Source of the DNA: PWND01 sp964614525
GTDB taxonomy: Bacteria; Bacteroidota; Bacteroidia; Bacteroidales; UBA7960
Reading direction: 5' to 3'
Assembly: GCA_964614525.1 (NCBI GenBank)
Contig: CAZTPA010000006.1
Location: 1-64,000, forward strand
DNA: 64,000 bases
The position numbers were made by a program, and so were the translations under genes. Positions 54,076-62,337 of the stretch are shown here, piece after piece. The stretch's first letter is position 1. Each line of letters opens with the position of its first letter. The notes beneath the pieces are model-generated. The model was not told the DNA's origin, ran no database searches, and saw only the letters and a program-made list of their open reading frames with translations.

Positions 54076-56784
54076 TTATGAACATTTGCTTTCACCACAA
54101 TTAGTGCAAACCAGGCAACCTTCCTGATAAACAACTGCATCCTGATTACATTTTGCACATAAGCTTTTGTGCGCTTTAGTGCCATCAGGAATAAATTTTT
54201 TCAGTGCTCTTACTATTCCATTTTTCCAGGTATGGAGGTGATCACTATCAAGACTGAGATTTTCGATAACACCAACAACTGAATCAATGGGCATTCCATG
54301 TCTTAAAATACCGGAAATTAATTTTGCATAATTCCAGAATTCTTTATTAAATGAACGGCTAAGACCTTCGATAGTAACTTTATAGCCATCAAGATCTTTA
54401 AATCTAAAGTCGTATCTTTTTTCTCCGTTTTCATTAATATTTTTAAGAACCCAGCCTTCTTCAACGTATGGTGGCAAATAAAATCCTTCGGCTTTACCTG
54501 TGAATATCTCATATGGTCTGCCATCCAATACCCCCACAACAGCCATCCATTTTTCGGAGTTATTATGAAATCTCACAATTTCAGCTTTAAGAATTTTGGG
54601 TCTTTTGGGCGCTAATGTTTCTTTAAACTCAATTTCATTGTTTTTTTTCTTCTTTGTTTCTTTAACCAAAACACCTGCTCTTGAGCCGTCTCTATAAACC
54701 GTAACCCCTTTACAACCGCTTTCCCAGGCAGTACGATAAATATCTCCCACCAGTTCTTCTTTAGCTTCATTAGGAATATTAACCGTAACACTAATTGAAT
54801 GATCGACCCATTTTTGAACAGCACCCTGCATTTTAACTTTCGCAAGCCAATCAACATCATTGGCAGTTGCCTTAAAATAAGGTGATTTTTCAATTATATC
54901 ATCAAGTTCTTTATCTCTTAAATGCTTAATAGCCTCTACATCGTATCCGTTAATTGTAAGCCAATCTATAAATTTATGATGAAATACATTATATTCTTCC
55001 CAATGATCACCAACTTCATCTACAAAATCGACTTTCACATTATTATCATTAGGGTTAACTTTCTTTCTTCTTTTATAAGCCACCATAAATACCGGTTCAA
55101 TTCCTGATGAGGTTTGTGTCATAAGGGAAACGCTGCCGGTAGGCGCTATAGTAAGAAGCGCGATATTTCTTCTGCCAAATTTTTGCATATCTTCATACAA
55201 TTCAAAATCAGCTTCTTTAATTCTTTTTATAAAAGGATTGTCTTGCTCTCTTTTGCTGTCATAAACAGGAAAAGCTCCTCTATCGGCGGCAAGTTTAACA
55301 CTTGAACGATAAGCTTCGACACATAAAGTTTTATGAACATTAACGGAGAAATCAGTAGCTTCATCAGTTCCATATCTATATCCAAGAGCAGCTAGCATAT
55401 CACCTTCCGCAGTTATGCCAATACCTGTTCTTCTTCCTTCAATACATTTTTGTTTGATTTTCAACCACAAATCTTTTTCCACTTTTTTAGTGTCTTCACT
55501 TTCCGGATCAGCGTCAATTTTTGCGATAATGGCATCAATTTTTTCCAGCTCAAGGTCGATTATATCATCCATAATTCTTTGAGCATATGCAACATGATCT
55601 TTAAAGAGATCATAATCAAATGTAGCAGAAGAAGAAAAAGGATTATTTACATATCCAAAAAGATTTATTGCGAGCAATCGGCAACTATCATACGGGCAAA
55701 GAGGAATTTCACCGCAGGGGTTGGTTGATGCGGTTTTAAACCCCAGATCAGCGTAGCAATCAGGCACTGATTCCCTGGTAATTGTATCCCAGAAAAGGAT
55801 GCCAGGTTCAGCAGACCTCCATGCGTTATGTACTATTTTATTCCACAAATGACCTGCATCAATTTTATTAGTAGTTTTTGGATTGTCGGTATCAATAGGG
55901 TACTGCTGAACAAACTTCGTTGAACCAATAACAGATCTCATAAAATCATCTGTTATTTTAACAGAAACATTTGCACCTGTTACTTTTCCTTCTTGCAATT
56001 TTGCATCAATAAAATCCTCGCTATCAGGATGTTTAATAGAAACGCTAAGCATCAACGCCCCTCTTCTTCCGTCCTGGGCTACTTCTCTTGTAGAATTTGA
56101 GTATCTTTCCATAAAAGGAGCTAACCCTGTAGATGTAAGTGCGGAGTTTTTAACAGGAGATCCTTTGGGTCGAATGTGAGAAAGATCGTGTCCAACACCA
56201 CCTCTACGTTTCATAAGCTGCACCTGTTCTTCGTCAATTTTCATTATACCGCCATAAGAATCAGCATTACTATCATGCCCTATTACAAAGCAATTTGACA
56301 ATGAGCCGATTTGAAAAGGATTGCCTATACCGGCCATAGGACTTCCCTGGGGAACAATATATTTAAATTTTTTCAGAACTGAATATACTTCGTCAGCAGA
56401 CAAAGGGTTAGGATATTTTTGTTCGATACGGGCAATTTCATTCGCTATTCTCCGGTGCATTTCATCAGGAGTTTGCTCATAAATATTTCCTTCAGAATCT
56501 TTTAAAGCATACTTATTAACCCATACACTTGCAGCAAGAGCATCTCCATTAAAGTATTCAGTAGCTTTTTCCAGAGCATTATTATACTCAAACTTTTGTT
56601 TATAGTCTTCTTTTGATGGAGGTTTTAGTTCGGCATTATCAATTTTATTAGATTCTTTGGAGGTATTGTCAAAATCTAATTCAGGTAGGGAACGTTTATT
56701 CATAACGTCACCATACAAATTTTCTTCTATGCTTTCAACTTTCTTTTTTTCCTTAATGCTTTGAATTACCGGGTTATCACTCAT
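54076..56784 (-). CDS. nrdJ: Adenosylcobalamin-dependent (class II) ribonucleotide reductase
   Basis: NrdJ makes deoxyribonucleotides using a B12-derived radical, independent of oxygen. The 902 residues contain GIGNPFQIGSLSNCFVIG with the first active-site Cys, RRGGVGHDLSHIRPKGS, the finger-loop STNPCGEIPLCPYDSC, IAPTGSVSLMT, and the C-terminal zinc ribbon CAKCNQDAVVYQEGCLVC with a final CGESKCS tail that should re-reduce the active site. No N-terminal ATP-cone is evident. The start is preceded by a hairpin with a T-run. Confidence 0.95.
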   Translation of the reverse strand: MSDNPVIQSIKEKKKVESIEENLYGDVMNKRSLPELDFDNTSKESNKIDNAELKPPSKEDYKQKFEYNNALEKATEYFNGDALAASVWVNKYALKDSEGNIYEQTPDEMHRRIANEIARIEQKYPNPLSADEVYSVLKKFKYIVPQGSPMAGIGNPFQIGSLSNCFVIGHDSNADSYGGIMKIDEEQVQLMKRRGGVGHDLSHIRPKGSPVKNSALTSTGLAPFMERYSNSTREVAQDGRRGALMLSVSIKHPDSEDFIDAKLQEGKVTGANVSVKITDDFMRSVIGSTKFVQQYPIDTDNPKTTNKIDAGHLWNKIVHNAWRSAEPGILFWDTITRESVPDCYADLGFKTASTNPCGEIPLCPYDSCRLLAINLFGYVNNPFSSSATFDYDLFKDHVAYAQRIMDDIIDLELEKIDAIIAKIDADPESEDTKKVEKDLWLKIKQKCIEGRRTGIGITAEGDMLAALGYRYGTDEATDFSVNVHKTLCVEAYRSSVKLAADRGAFPVYDSKREQDNPFIKRIKEADFELYEDMQKFGRRNIALLTIAPTGSVSLMTQTSSGIEPVFMVAYKRRKKVNPNDNNVKVDFVDEVGDHWEEYNVFHHKFIDWLTINGYDVEAIKHLRDKELDDIIEKSPYFKATANDVDWLAKVKMQGAVQKWVDHSISVTVNIPNEAKEELVGDIYRTAWESGCKGVTVYRDGSRAGVLVKETKKKKNNEIEFKETLAPKRPKILKAEIVRFHNNSEKWMAVVGVLDGRPYEIFTGKAEGFYLPPYVEEGWVLKNINENGEKRYDFRFKDLDGYKVTIEGLSRSFNKEFWNYAKLISGILRHGMPIDSVVGVIENLSLDSDHLHTWKNGIVRALKKFIPDGTKAHKSLCAKCNQDAVVYQEGCLVCTNCGESKCS

Positions 56785-57139
56785 GTTTCAGGGATATTTT
56801 ATGTGCTATTTAATTTATTTTATCATAAAAAAAACCAAATCTAACGGAGGCACAATTTGGTTCCTTTAATTATTAAGCGAAAATAAAAAAGATAGTGATA
56901 TACACTGGTAAGATAATATTAACAATCAATGGAAGTTATAAACACTTTACTCTAACATGTTGGAGAAAAACGATTTAGAAAAACATGAATTCTCAATTAT
57001 TCTTCAATCCGCGTAATCACCTGGCATTTTGGTTTTTAAATGATTTACAAAATGTAAGACCCTGATATAGAATGGTATTTTTGCATTAAATCTTTGATCT
57101 AAAAAATCTTTCCGGTATAAAAGGAATAAGCAAAATAGT
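56785..57139. other. Intergenic region between yhbP-type gene and nrdJ
   Basis: A 355-base gap on the minus-strand run. It holds the hairpin at 56827-56862 and otherwise AT-rich sequence. I looked for a cobalamin riboswitch because the downstream enzyme uses B12 and found no B12 box or multi-stem core. No NrdR-type palindrome was obvious either. Confidence 0.5.
56827..56862 (-). terminator. Hairpin with T-run upstream of nrdJ
   Basis: On the minus strand AACCAAAT (56862-56855) pairs with ATTTGGTT (56840-56833), followed by eight T. It lies only about 45 bases before the nrdJ start, so it is either the distant terminator of the yhbP transcript or an attenuator in the nrdJ leader. Confidence 0.7.
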
Positions 57140-57565
57140 TTATGGTTCCCAAACTAATTTTTTACCAAAACCCATTCGATTATCAGTCATTTTTAGAATT
57201 TCTACTGAGATTTTCCACAGTGTAGTATTCATAAGTCTGGCAACGGGAAATCTTTTCAGATATGCTTTTTCAGCCATTTTCAATTCCTCTCCTTCAAGAC
57301 GCTCCATACTTCCGGAAAATTGTATTCCTCTAATTTTGCCAATAATTTTTGTTTCAAGAGCAATAGTTCCTGCAACATTATTATTAAAATTCAAATTTTG
57401 AATATGCTTTGTTTTATCGTCTGATGTAACAACAAAAATATTATGTTCAGGTAGATAAACGTAGAAGCAGCTGCAACACCAAAGACTCTCTTGATTAACT
57501 GTAGCAAGGCTCAGGAGATGGTGTTTTTTTAAAAATTTAAGAATTCTTTGCGGTTGAGGTTTCAT
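57140..57565 (-). CDS. YhbP/UPF0306 family protein (PNPOx-like split barrel)
   Basis: The 141 residues follow E. coli YhbP closely: ESLWCCSCFYVYL near 26-38, TSDDKTKHIQNLNFNNNVAGTI, IRGIQFSGSMERLEGEE, AYLKRFPVARLMNTTLWKI and the closing TDNRMGFGKKLVW. The fold is the pyridoxamine 5'-phosphate-oxidase split barrel, which often binds flavin, but no substrate is known. It lies 41 bases after prfB on the same strand. Confidence 0.88.
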   Translation of the reverse strand: MKPQPQRILKFLKKHHLLSLATVNQESLWCCSCFYVYLPEHNIFVVTSDDKTKHIQNLNFNNNVAGTIALETKIIGKIRGIQFSGSMERLEGEELKMAEKAYLKRFPVARLMNTTLWKISVEILKMTDNRMGFGKKLVWEP

Positions 57566-57606
57566 TTCATTAAATAGAAAAAATATTAGAATAAACCAAT
57601 TAGTTT

Positions 57607-58696
57607 TTAAACATCTCCAAATTCCATCAAATAAGCTTTAATGAAAATGTCAATTTCGCCGTCCATAACACTGTTTACATTAGATGTTTCAACATTGGTT
57701 CTAACATCTTTCACCATTTTATAAGGATGCATAACATATGATCTAATCTGGCTTCCCCACTCTATTCTTTTTTTGGTACTTTCAAGTTCGTCAAGTTTTT
57801 CTCTCTTTTTTCTGAGTTCGATTTCATAGAGTTGTGATTTAAGCATTTTGATTGCTTTTTCCTTATTTTGTCCCTGTGATCTGGTTTCCTGACATTCTAT
57901 AATAATTCCTGATGGATTGTGTTTTAATCGTACAGCAGTTTCAAGCTTGTTAACATTTTGTCCGCCCGGGCCGCTTGATTTAAAAGTATCCCAGGAAATA
58001 TCTGCAGGATTAATATCAATATGAATATCATCATCTATAACCGGATATGCATAAACAGAAGCAAAAGAAGTATGCCTTTTATTATTGGCATCAAAAGGAG
58101 AGAGTCTCACTAAGCGGTGAACTCCGCTTTCACCTTTAAGATATCCAAAAGCAAAATCACCTTCAAACTCAATAGAAACCGACTTAATACCTACCCCATC
58201 ACCATCTTGTTGGTCGATAACTTTATGTTTATAATTATTTTTTTCTCCCCAGCGCAGGTACATTCTCATTAGCATTTCAGCCCAATCCTGACTTTCGGTA
58301 CCTCCGGCACCTGAGTTTATATTTAATATAGCACTGAATTTATCTTCCTCTTTGCTAAGCATTTTTTTCAACTCAAGTTTTTCAAGCAAATTATCTGTTT
58401 TCTCGAATTGCTTATTAAATTCTTCTTCGGAAGCCTCATCCGCTGCTAAAAATTCGTAAATTACCTTAGTATCATCGATTGCAGTTTTAACCTCCTCGAA
58501 AGCATCAGTCCATTTTTTTTCTTCGTTAATTTTGCGAAGAACATCTTCTGCTTTTTTGGGATCGTTCCAGAATTCGGGAGATTCGGTTTTTTTTTGTTCC
58601 TGCTTTATAAATTCTTTTTTTTCATCAATGTCAAAGAAACCTCCTCAAGGCATCTAACCTTTTATCAAATCTTTTTATGTTTTCAGGATAATTCAT
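57607..58696 (-). CDS. prfB: Peptide chain release factor 2, with programmed +1 frameshift
   Basis: RF2 ends translation at UGA and UAA. Translation starts at ATG 58696 and gives 21 residues (MNYPENIKRFDKRLDALRRF and Leu) up to an in-frame TGA at 58633-58631. A +1 shift at CTT-TGA-C leads into 341 more residues, 362 in all, the normal length. The long frame holds the GGQ motif (SSGPGGQNVNKLETAV) for peptide release and, in the domain that reads the stop codon, the region around SPFDANNKRHTSFASVYAYP. An open frame from the internal ATG at 58389 alone would lack the N-terminal domain. It lies 21 bases after recX. Confidence 0.96.
58630..58645 (-). promoter_or_regulatory. RF2 programmed frameshift site with Shine-Dalgarno element
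   Basis: On the minus strand AGGAGG (58645-58640), three bases TTT, then CTT TGA C (58636-58630). Spacing and slip codon are identical to the E. coli site (AGGGGG TAT CTT TGA C). Low RF2 lets the ribosome slip at CTT and make more RF2, an autoregulatory loop. Confidence 0.95.
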
Positions 58697-58717
58697 AACT
58701 ATATAATTATTATAAAA

Positions 58718-59206
58718 TTATTTTTTATTAATCAAATCATTCAGCACATCATAGATTAAGTTCTTTTCGTAGCCTTTATTAGCAACATAGGCCATAACTT
58801 TCTGATATACAGTATTTTTATCTTTCTCCTTTAAAGAATCCAGTTTCTTTTCGGCAAGATGTAATAAAGTTGCAAGATACTCTTCTTTATCAATACTATT
58901 TAGTGCTTTATAAATTATTTCTTCCGAAATACCTTTTCTTTTCAGTTCAAATGAGATTCTAATCCTGCCCCATTTGTTATTTCTGTTTTTGCCAACGGCA
59001 TATGAATTAGCGAATAATTCATCATTTAAGAAATTCTCTTTTTGTAAATCATTAAGGATTTTTTCTGCCGATTTTTCCGTTGCACCAAGTTCTTTTAACT
59101 TACTTAAAACCTCTTGTGAACATCTGGGTTGGTATGCACAATACTTTGCAGTCTTTTCATATAAGAATTCTTCATGCTGCTTGAGCAAGTCATTTGCTTT
59201 ACTCAT
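58718..59206 (-). CDS. recX: Regulatory protein RecX
   Basis: RecX limits RecA filament growth. The 162-residue helical protein shows three repeat-like segments of the family: YCAYQPRCSQEVLSKLKELG, FLNDELFANSYAVGKNRNNKWGRIRISFELKRKGI and VMAYVANKGYEKNLIYDVLNDL. RecA is not encoded in the window. It is transcribed with prfB, 21 bases downstream. Confidence 0.9.
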   Translation of the reverse strand: MSKANDLLKQHEEFLYEKTAKYCAYQPRCSQEVLSKLKELGATEKSAEKILNDLQKENFLNDELFANSYAVGKNRNNKWGRIRISFELKRKGISEEIIYKALNSIDKEEYLATLLHLAEKKLDSLKEKDKNTVYQKVMAYVANKGYEKNLIYDVLNDLINKK

Positions 59207-59279
59207 AGTAGTAATTTTTTTGTAATTGTATTCTTATTATTGATAAAAAACTGCAACAAAAAGTTTGTTGTAAAAAACA

Positions 59280-60830
59280 CTAAAGATTTATTTCATCGTC
59301 ATGTTTATTGAAGAAATGATATTCCAGAAAATGATAAGAAAACACAGGTTCGACTTTAATTCGTTTTTTAAACTTCAGCATCCATTTCCATTTCAAGGAG
59401 AAAAATCCTTTATTAATAAATGCATGAATAAATGGGTGAACTCTTAAAGTCAAGAATTTTTCATTTTGTTCTTCAATAAGGTATGATATATTATTTTCTA
59501 TTTCATCAATAAGCATACTACTTGGCTTAATTTCACCGGTACCACCGCAGGAAGGACATTTTTCAAGAACCTCGATATTAGTTTCAGTTCTTACTCTTTG
59601 TCTGGTAATTTGAACGAGACCAAATTTGCTTGGAGGAAGAATATTATGTTTCGCTCTGTCTTTTTTCATCTCTTCCTTCATAACTTCGAAGAGTTTCCGT
59701 CGATTTGCAGCTTCGTTCATATCTATAAAATCAACGACAATAATACCACCCATATCTCTCAATCTGAGTTGTCTGGCAATTTCTCTGGCCGATTCCAGGT
59801 TCACTTCAAGAGCATTAGCTTCCTGGCTGTTATCTTTATTAATTCTGTGTCCCGAGTTTACATCAATTACATGCAATGCTTCTGTATGTTCAATAATCAG
59901 GTAAGTTCCACTTTTCATTGAAACAACCTTGCCGAAAGAACTTCTAATTTGCTTTTCAACGCCAAAGTGTTCAAAAATTGGTTCATTTCCTTTGTAATAC
60001 TTTAGTATATCGGCTTTTTCAGGAGCTATAGTTTTAACAAAATCTTTAAGTTCAGCAAAAACGGTAGGATCATCCACATGGATATTATTAAAACTTTCAT
60101 TGAGCAAATCTCTTAAAATAGCGCTGCTTCTATTAATTTCGTCCTGAATCATTGCCGGTGGTTTTGCAACAGAAAGTTTTTCAACAATTGCATACCATTT
60201 TTCAATAAGACTTGTAAGATCAGAAACAAGATCTGCAACCATTTTACCTTCAGCAACAGTTCTGATAATAACTCCAAAATTTTGTGGTTTTATACTTTGA
60301 AGTAATCTTTTGAGCCTGTTTTTTTCTTCAGGATTTTTTATTTTTTGAGATACAGAAATTCTATCGGAGAATGGCACTAAAACCAGATATCTTCCGGCAA
60401 GACTAATTTCGCAGGTAATTCTGGGGCCTTTAGTTGAAATTGGCTCTTTAGCTACCTGAACAAGCACAAATTGATTAACAGATAATACATTTGCTATTTT
60501 GCCTGATTTTTCAATATCATCTTCTAAAACGAACTCCTCCATTGGAATCGTTCTAGATTTGTTGTTCATTGCGATTTTTGTGTACTTATTCAGGCTTTTA
60601 ACCTGAGGCCCTAAGTCTAAATAATGCAAAAAGGCATCTCTTTCATATCCAACATCCACAAAAGCAGCATTTAACCCGGAAATAATCTTTTTAACTCTTC
60701 CAAGATAAACATCACCAACAGAGTAGTTGTTATTGTTTTTATCTTTATGCAGCTCCACAAGAAGTTTATCTTCCATAAGAGCCATTACTACTTCGTTATT
60801 GCCTGAATTTATAATTAATTCTTTATTCAC
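59280..60830 (-). CDS. rng: Ribonuclease E/G family protein
   Basis: The 516-residue endoribonuclease processes rRNA and starts mRNA decay. It starts at GTG 60830; the family-typical NKELIINSG start supports this over any later ATG. An S1 RNA-binding domain (YSVGDVYLGRVKKIISGLNAAFVDVG, about 35-110) is followed by the catalytic domain with Mg ligands in IDVNSG and VVDFIDM, and the zinc-link CPSCGGTGE. There is no long E-type C-terminal scaffold. It follows HU and the 29-residue gene, a gene order typical of Bacteroidota. Confidence 0.94.
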   Translation of the reverse strand: MNKELIINSGNNEVVMALMEDKLLVELHKDKNNNNYSVGDVYLGRVKKIISGLNAAFVDVGYERDAFLHYLDLGPQVKSLNKYTKIAMNNKSRTIPMEEFVLEDDIEKSGKIANVLSVNQFVLVQVAKEPISTKGPRITCEISLAGRYLVLVPFSDRISVSQKIKNPEEKNRLKRLLQSIKPQNFGVIIRTVAEGKMVADLVSDLTSLIEKWYAIVEKLSVAKPPAMIQDEINRSSAILRDLLNESFNNIHVDDPTVFAELKDFVKTIAPEKADILKYYKGNEPIFEHFGVEKQIRSSFGKVVSMKSGTYLIIEHTEALHVIDVNSGHRINKDNSQEANALEVNLESAREIARQLRLRDMGGIIVVDFIDMNEAANRRKLFEVMKEEMKKDRAKHNILPPSKFGLVQITRQRVRTETNIEVLEKCPSCGGTGEIKPSSMLIDEIENNISYLIEEQNEKFLTLRVHPFIHAFINKGFFSLKWKWMLKFKKRIKVEPVFSYHFLEYHFFNKHDDEINL

Positions 60831-60920
60831 GAGTTACAGATAATTTGAAATAAAACTGATCACCTAAAAAATAGTGATTATGGAGAGAAAGCAAACCCGG
60901 TTAATATTATAAACAAAAAC

Positions 60921-60948
60921 TACATAATACCGGAATCGGCATTATGTA
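60921..60948 (-). promoter_or_regulatory. Hairpin in the rng leader
   Basis: TACATAATACCG (60921-60932) and CGGCATTATGTA (60937-60948) form an 11-pair stem with one mismatch around a GAAT loop. On the minus strand it lies between the 29-residue gene and rng, about 90 bases before the rng GTG, with a short T-rich stretch after it. It may be a weak terminator or part of a regulated leader. Confidence 0.55.
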
Positions 60949-60992
60949 ATTTTTGTAGGCTAGGAAACAAATACTAATATGAAATATTAATA

Positions 60993-61082
60993 TTATCTCT
61001 TTTTATGCCTGTTTTTACGTAAACGCTTTTTGCGTTTATGCGTGGCCATCTTATGTCTTTTTCTTTTTTTTCCGCTTGGCAT
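60993..61082 (-). CDS. 29-residue basic ribosomal-type protein (AURKAIP1/COX24-domain, bS22-like)
   Basis: The frame ATG 61082 to TAA 60993 encodes 29 residues, starting MPSGKKRKRHKM and ending NRHKKR, of which more than half are Lys, Arg or His. The pattern KKRKRHKMATHKRKKRLRK fits the COX24/AURKAIP1 domain, found in the mitochondrial small-subunit protein mS38 and in the tiny bS22 protein of mycobacterial ribosomes. It stands between HU and rng on the same strand. The conserved start and codon-by-codon fit make it a real gene despite its size. A place on the 30S subunit is inferred from the family. Confidence 0.88.
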   Translation of the reverse strand: MPSGKKRKRHKMATHKRKKRLRKNRHKKR

Positions 61083-61127
61083 ATCTTTGTTTTTTAAATT
61101 GTTAAAAATTAAGCTATTAATTTAAAA

Positions 61128-61421
61128 TTATTTCGCAGCTTTAACTGTTTTTTTTACTTCACCAACAAACTCTTTCGCAGGTTTAAAAGAAGGAATACAA
61201 TGAGCCGGAATAATAATAGTTGTGTTTTTTGAAATATTGCGACCGGTTTTCTCAGCTCTTTCTTTAATAATGAAGCTTCCAAAACCTCTTAAATAAACAT
61301 TTTCTCCTTTCACAAGTGAACCTTTAACTGTATTCATAAAAGCTTCAACAGTCTTCTGAACAACAACCTTTTCAACTCCTGTTTTGTTAGCAATTTCATT
61401 TACAATTTCCGCTTTTGTCAT
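61128..61421 (-). CDS. hup: HU/IHF-family DNA-binding protein
   Basis: A 97-residue nucleoid protein that bends DNA as a dimer. The N-terminal helices (MTKAEIVNEIANKTGVEK), the GFGSFIIKERAEKTGRN turn and the beta arm ending in IPSFKPAKEF are canonical. A short Lys/Ala tail follows. It opens the HU, 29-residue gene, rng, and probably recX-prfB same-strand series, with its own promoter about 60 bases upstream. Confidence 0.95.
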   Translation of the reverse strand: MTKAEIVNEIANKTGVEKVVVQKTVEAFMNTVKGSLVKGENVYLRGFGSFIIKERAEKTGRNISKNTTIIIPAHCIPSFKPAKEFVGEVKKTVKAAK

Positions 61422-61478
61422 GATAATAATTTTTTTTGATTTTATAATTTAATAATTAGTTTGTTTTCAATCGGGTTG

Positions 61479-61512
61479 CAAAGTTAACTTTTTTCTAAAA
61501 TAAAGAAAACAA
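61479..61512 (-). promoter_or_regulatory. Promoter of the HU gene
   Basis: On the minus strand TTG (61512-61510), a 23-base spacer and TAACTTTG (61486-61479) match the Bacteroidota consensus. The leader is about 55 bases. Confidence 0.6.
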
Positions 61513-61725
61513 TTTGTTCTTTTTTATATTATTTAAATAGGTGATATTAACAATATTACGACATCTTTTTTATATATGCACATAAAAAAGCGCAATATTA
61601 GTGATTAAAGCTGCATAAAAAAAACTAATTTTGATAATAATATAAACCGGAGCAAACGCAAGAAAGACAGAAGTTTGATAAATTTAAATCACAAATATAG
61701 ATTGTTTTATCTTATTTTTATTGCA

Positions 61726-61761
61726 TTTTGTTTTTATTTTAGATAATTGTTTATATCTTTG
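61726..61761 (+). promoter_or_regulatory. Promoter of ssb
   Basis: TTTTG (61726-61730), a 23-base spacer and TATCTTTG (61754-61761) fit the consensus. The leader to ATG 61806 is about 40 bases. Confidence 0.65.
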
Positions 61762-61805
61762 TTGAGAAATTATTAATTAATTGTATAATCATAAAAAAAA
61801 TTATT

Positions 61806-62234
61806 ATGGCTGGAGTAAACAAAGTAATTCTAGTTGGTAACCTTGGAAAAGACCCTGAAATCAGAAGCCTGGAAAGCGGAGTAAAAGTTGCTTCATTTCC
61901 TATTGCAACTTCGGAAGTTTACAAAAACAAAGAAGGTGTAAAGAATGAGATCACTGAATGGCACAACATTGTATTATGGCGCGGTTTAGCTGAATTAGCT
62001 GAAAAGTATTTGAGTAAAGGAAATCAAATATATCTTGAAGGCCGCATCAGAACACGCCAGTGGGATGACAAAGATGGAAATAAAAGATATACTACAGAAA
62101 TTATCGGAGATAATCTTACATTTCTAGGTGGTGGCAAAGGCTCTAAAGAGAACCAACAAGAGAGTGCAAGCAAAGGAGAGAGTAACCAAAATGAAGAAAT
62201 AGTGCCTGAAGCTGATGATGACTTGCCATTTTAA
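61806..62234 (+). CDS. ssb: Single-stranded DNA-binding protein
   Basis: The 142-residue protein protects single-stranded DNA during replication and repair. The OB fold covers residues 1-112 (VNKVILVGNLGKDPEIR, WHNIVLWRGLAELAEKYLSKG, YLEGRIRTRQWDDKDG). A short flexible linker leads to the acidic tip ADDDLPF that recruits partner proteins such as RecG and exonucleases. It is monocistronic with promoter and terminator visible. Confidence 0.96.
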   Translation: MAGVNKVILVGNLGKDPEIRSLESGVKVASFPIATSEVYKNKEGVKNEITEWHNIVLWRGLAELAEKYLSKGNQIYLEGRIRTRQWDDKDGNKRYTTEIIGDNLTFLGGGKGSKENQQESASKGESNQNEEIVPEADDDLPF

Positions 62235-62252
62235 TTAAGTTATTATCATTCA

Positions 62253-62290
62253 AAAAAAACCTTATTAGGAAATCCTAATAAGGTTTTTTT
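62253..62290. terminator. Bidirectional terminator after ssb
   Basis: CCTTATTAGG (62260-62269) pairs with CCTAATAAGG (62274-62283) around a four-base loop, with A-run and T-run outside. It separates ssb from the convergent lipoprotein gene. Confidence 0.9.
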
Positions 62291-62337
62291 ATTATCATGA
62301 CATTTTTAACACTAAAAAAAACAACTAAAACTAAAAC

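Larger units (their letters stand above)
61422..61805. other. Divergent intergenic region between HU and ssb
   Basis: This 384-base gap contains the two divergent promoters described separately. The part between about 61520 and 61720 is AT-rich with no gene, RNA or repeat that I can support. Confidence 0.6.

Noticed and set aside
56785..57139. Cobalamin riboswitch before nrdJ
   Set aside because: No B12 box or multi-helix core could be found on the minus strand; only a simple hairpin with a T-run is present.
58389..58630. prfB appears to start at an internal ATG at 58389, suggesting a truncated gene or pseudogene
   Set aside because: The missing N-terminal part is encoded upstream in the correct frame after the canonical CTT TGA C shift site, giving a full-length 362-residue RF2.
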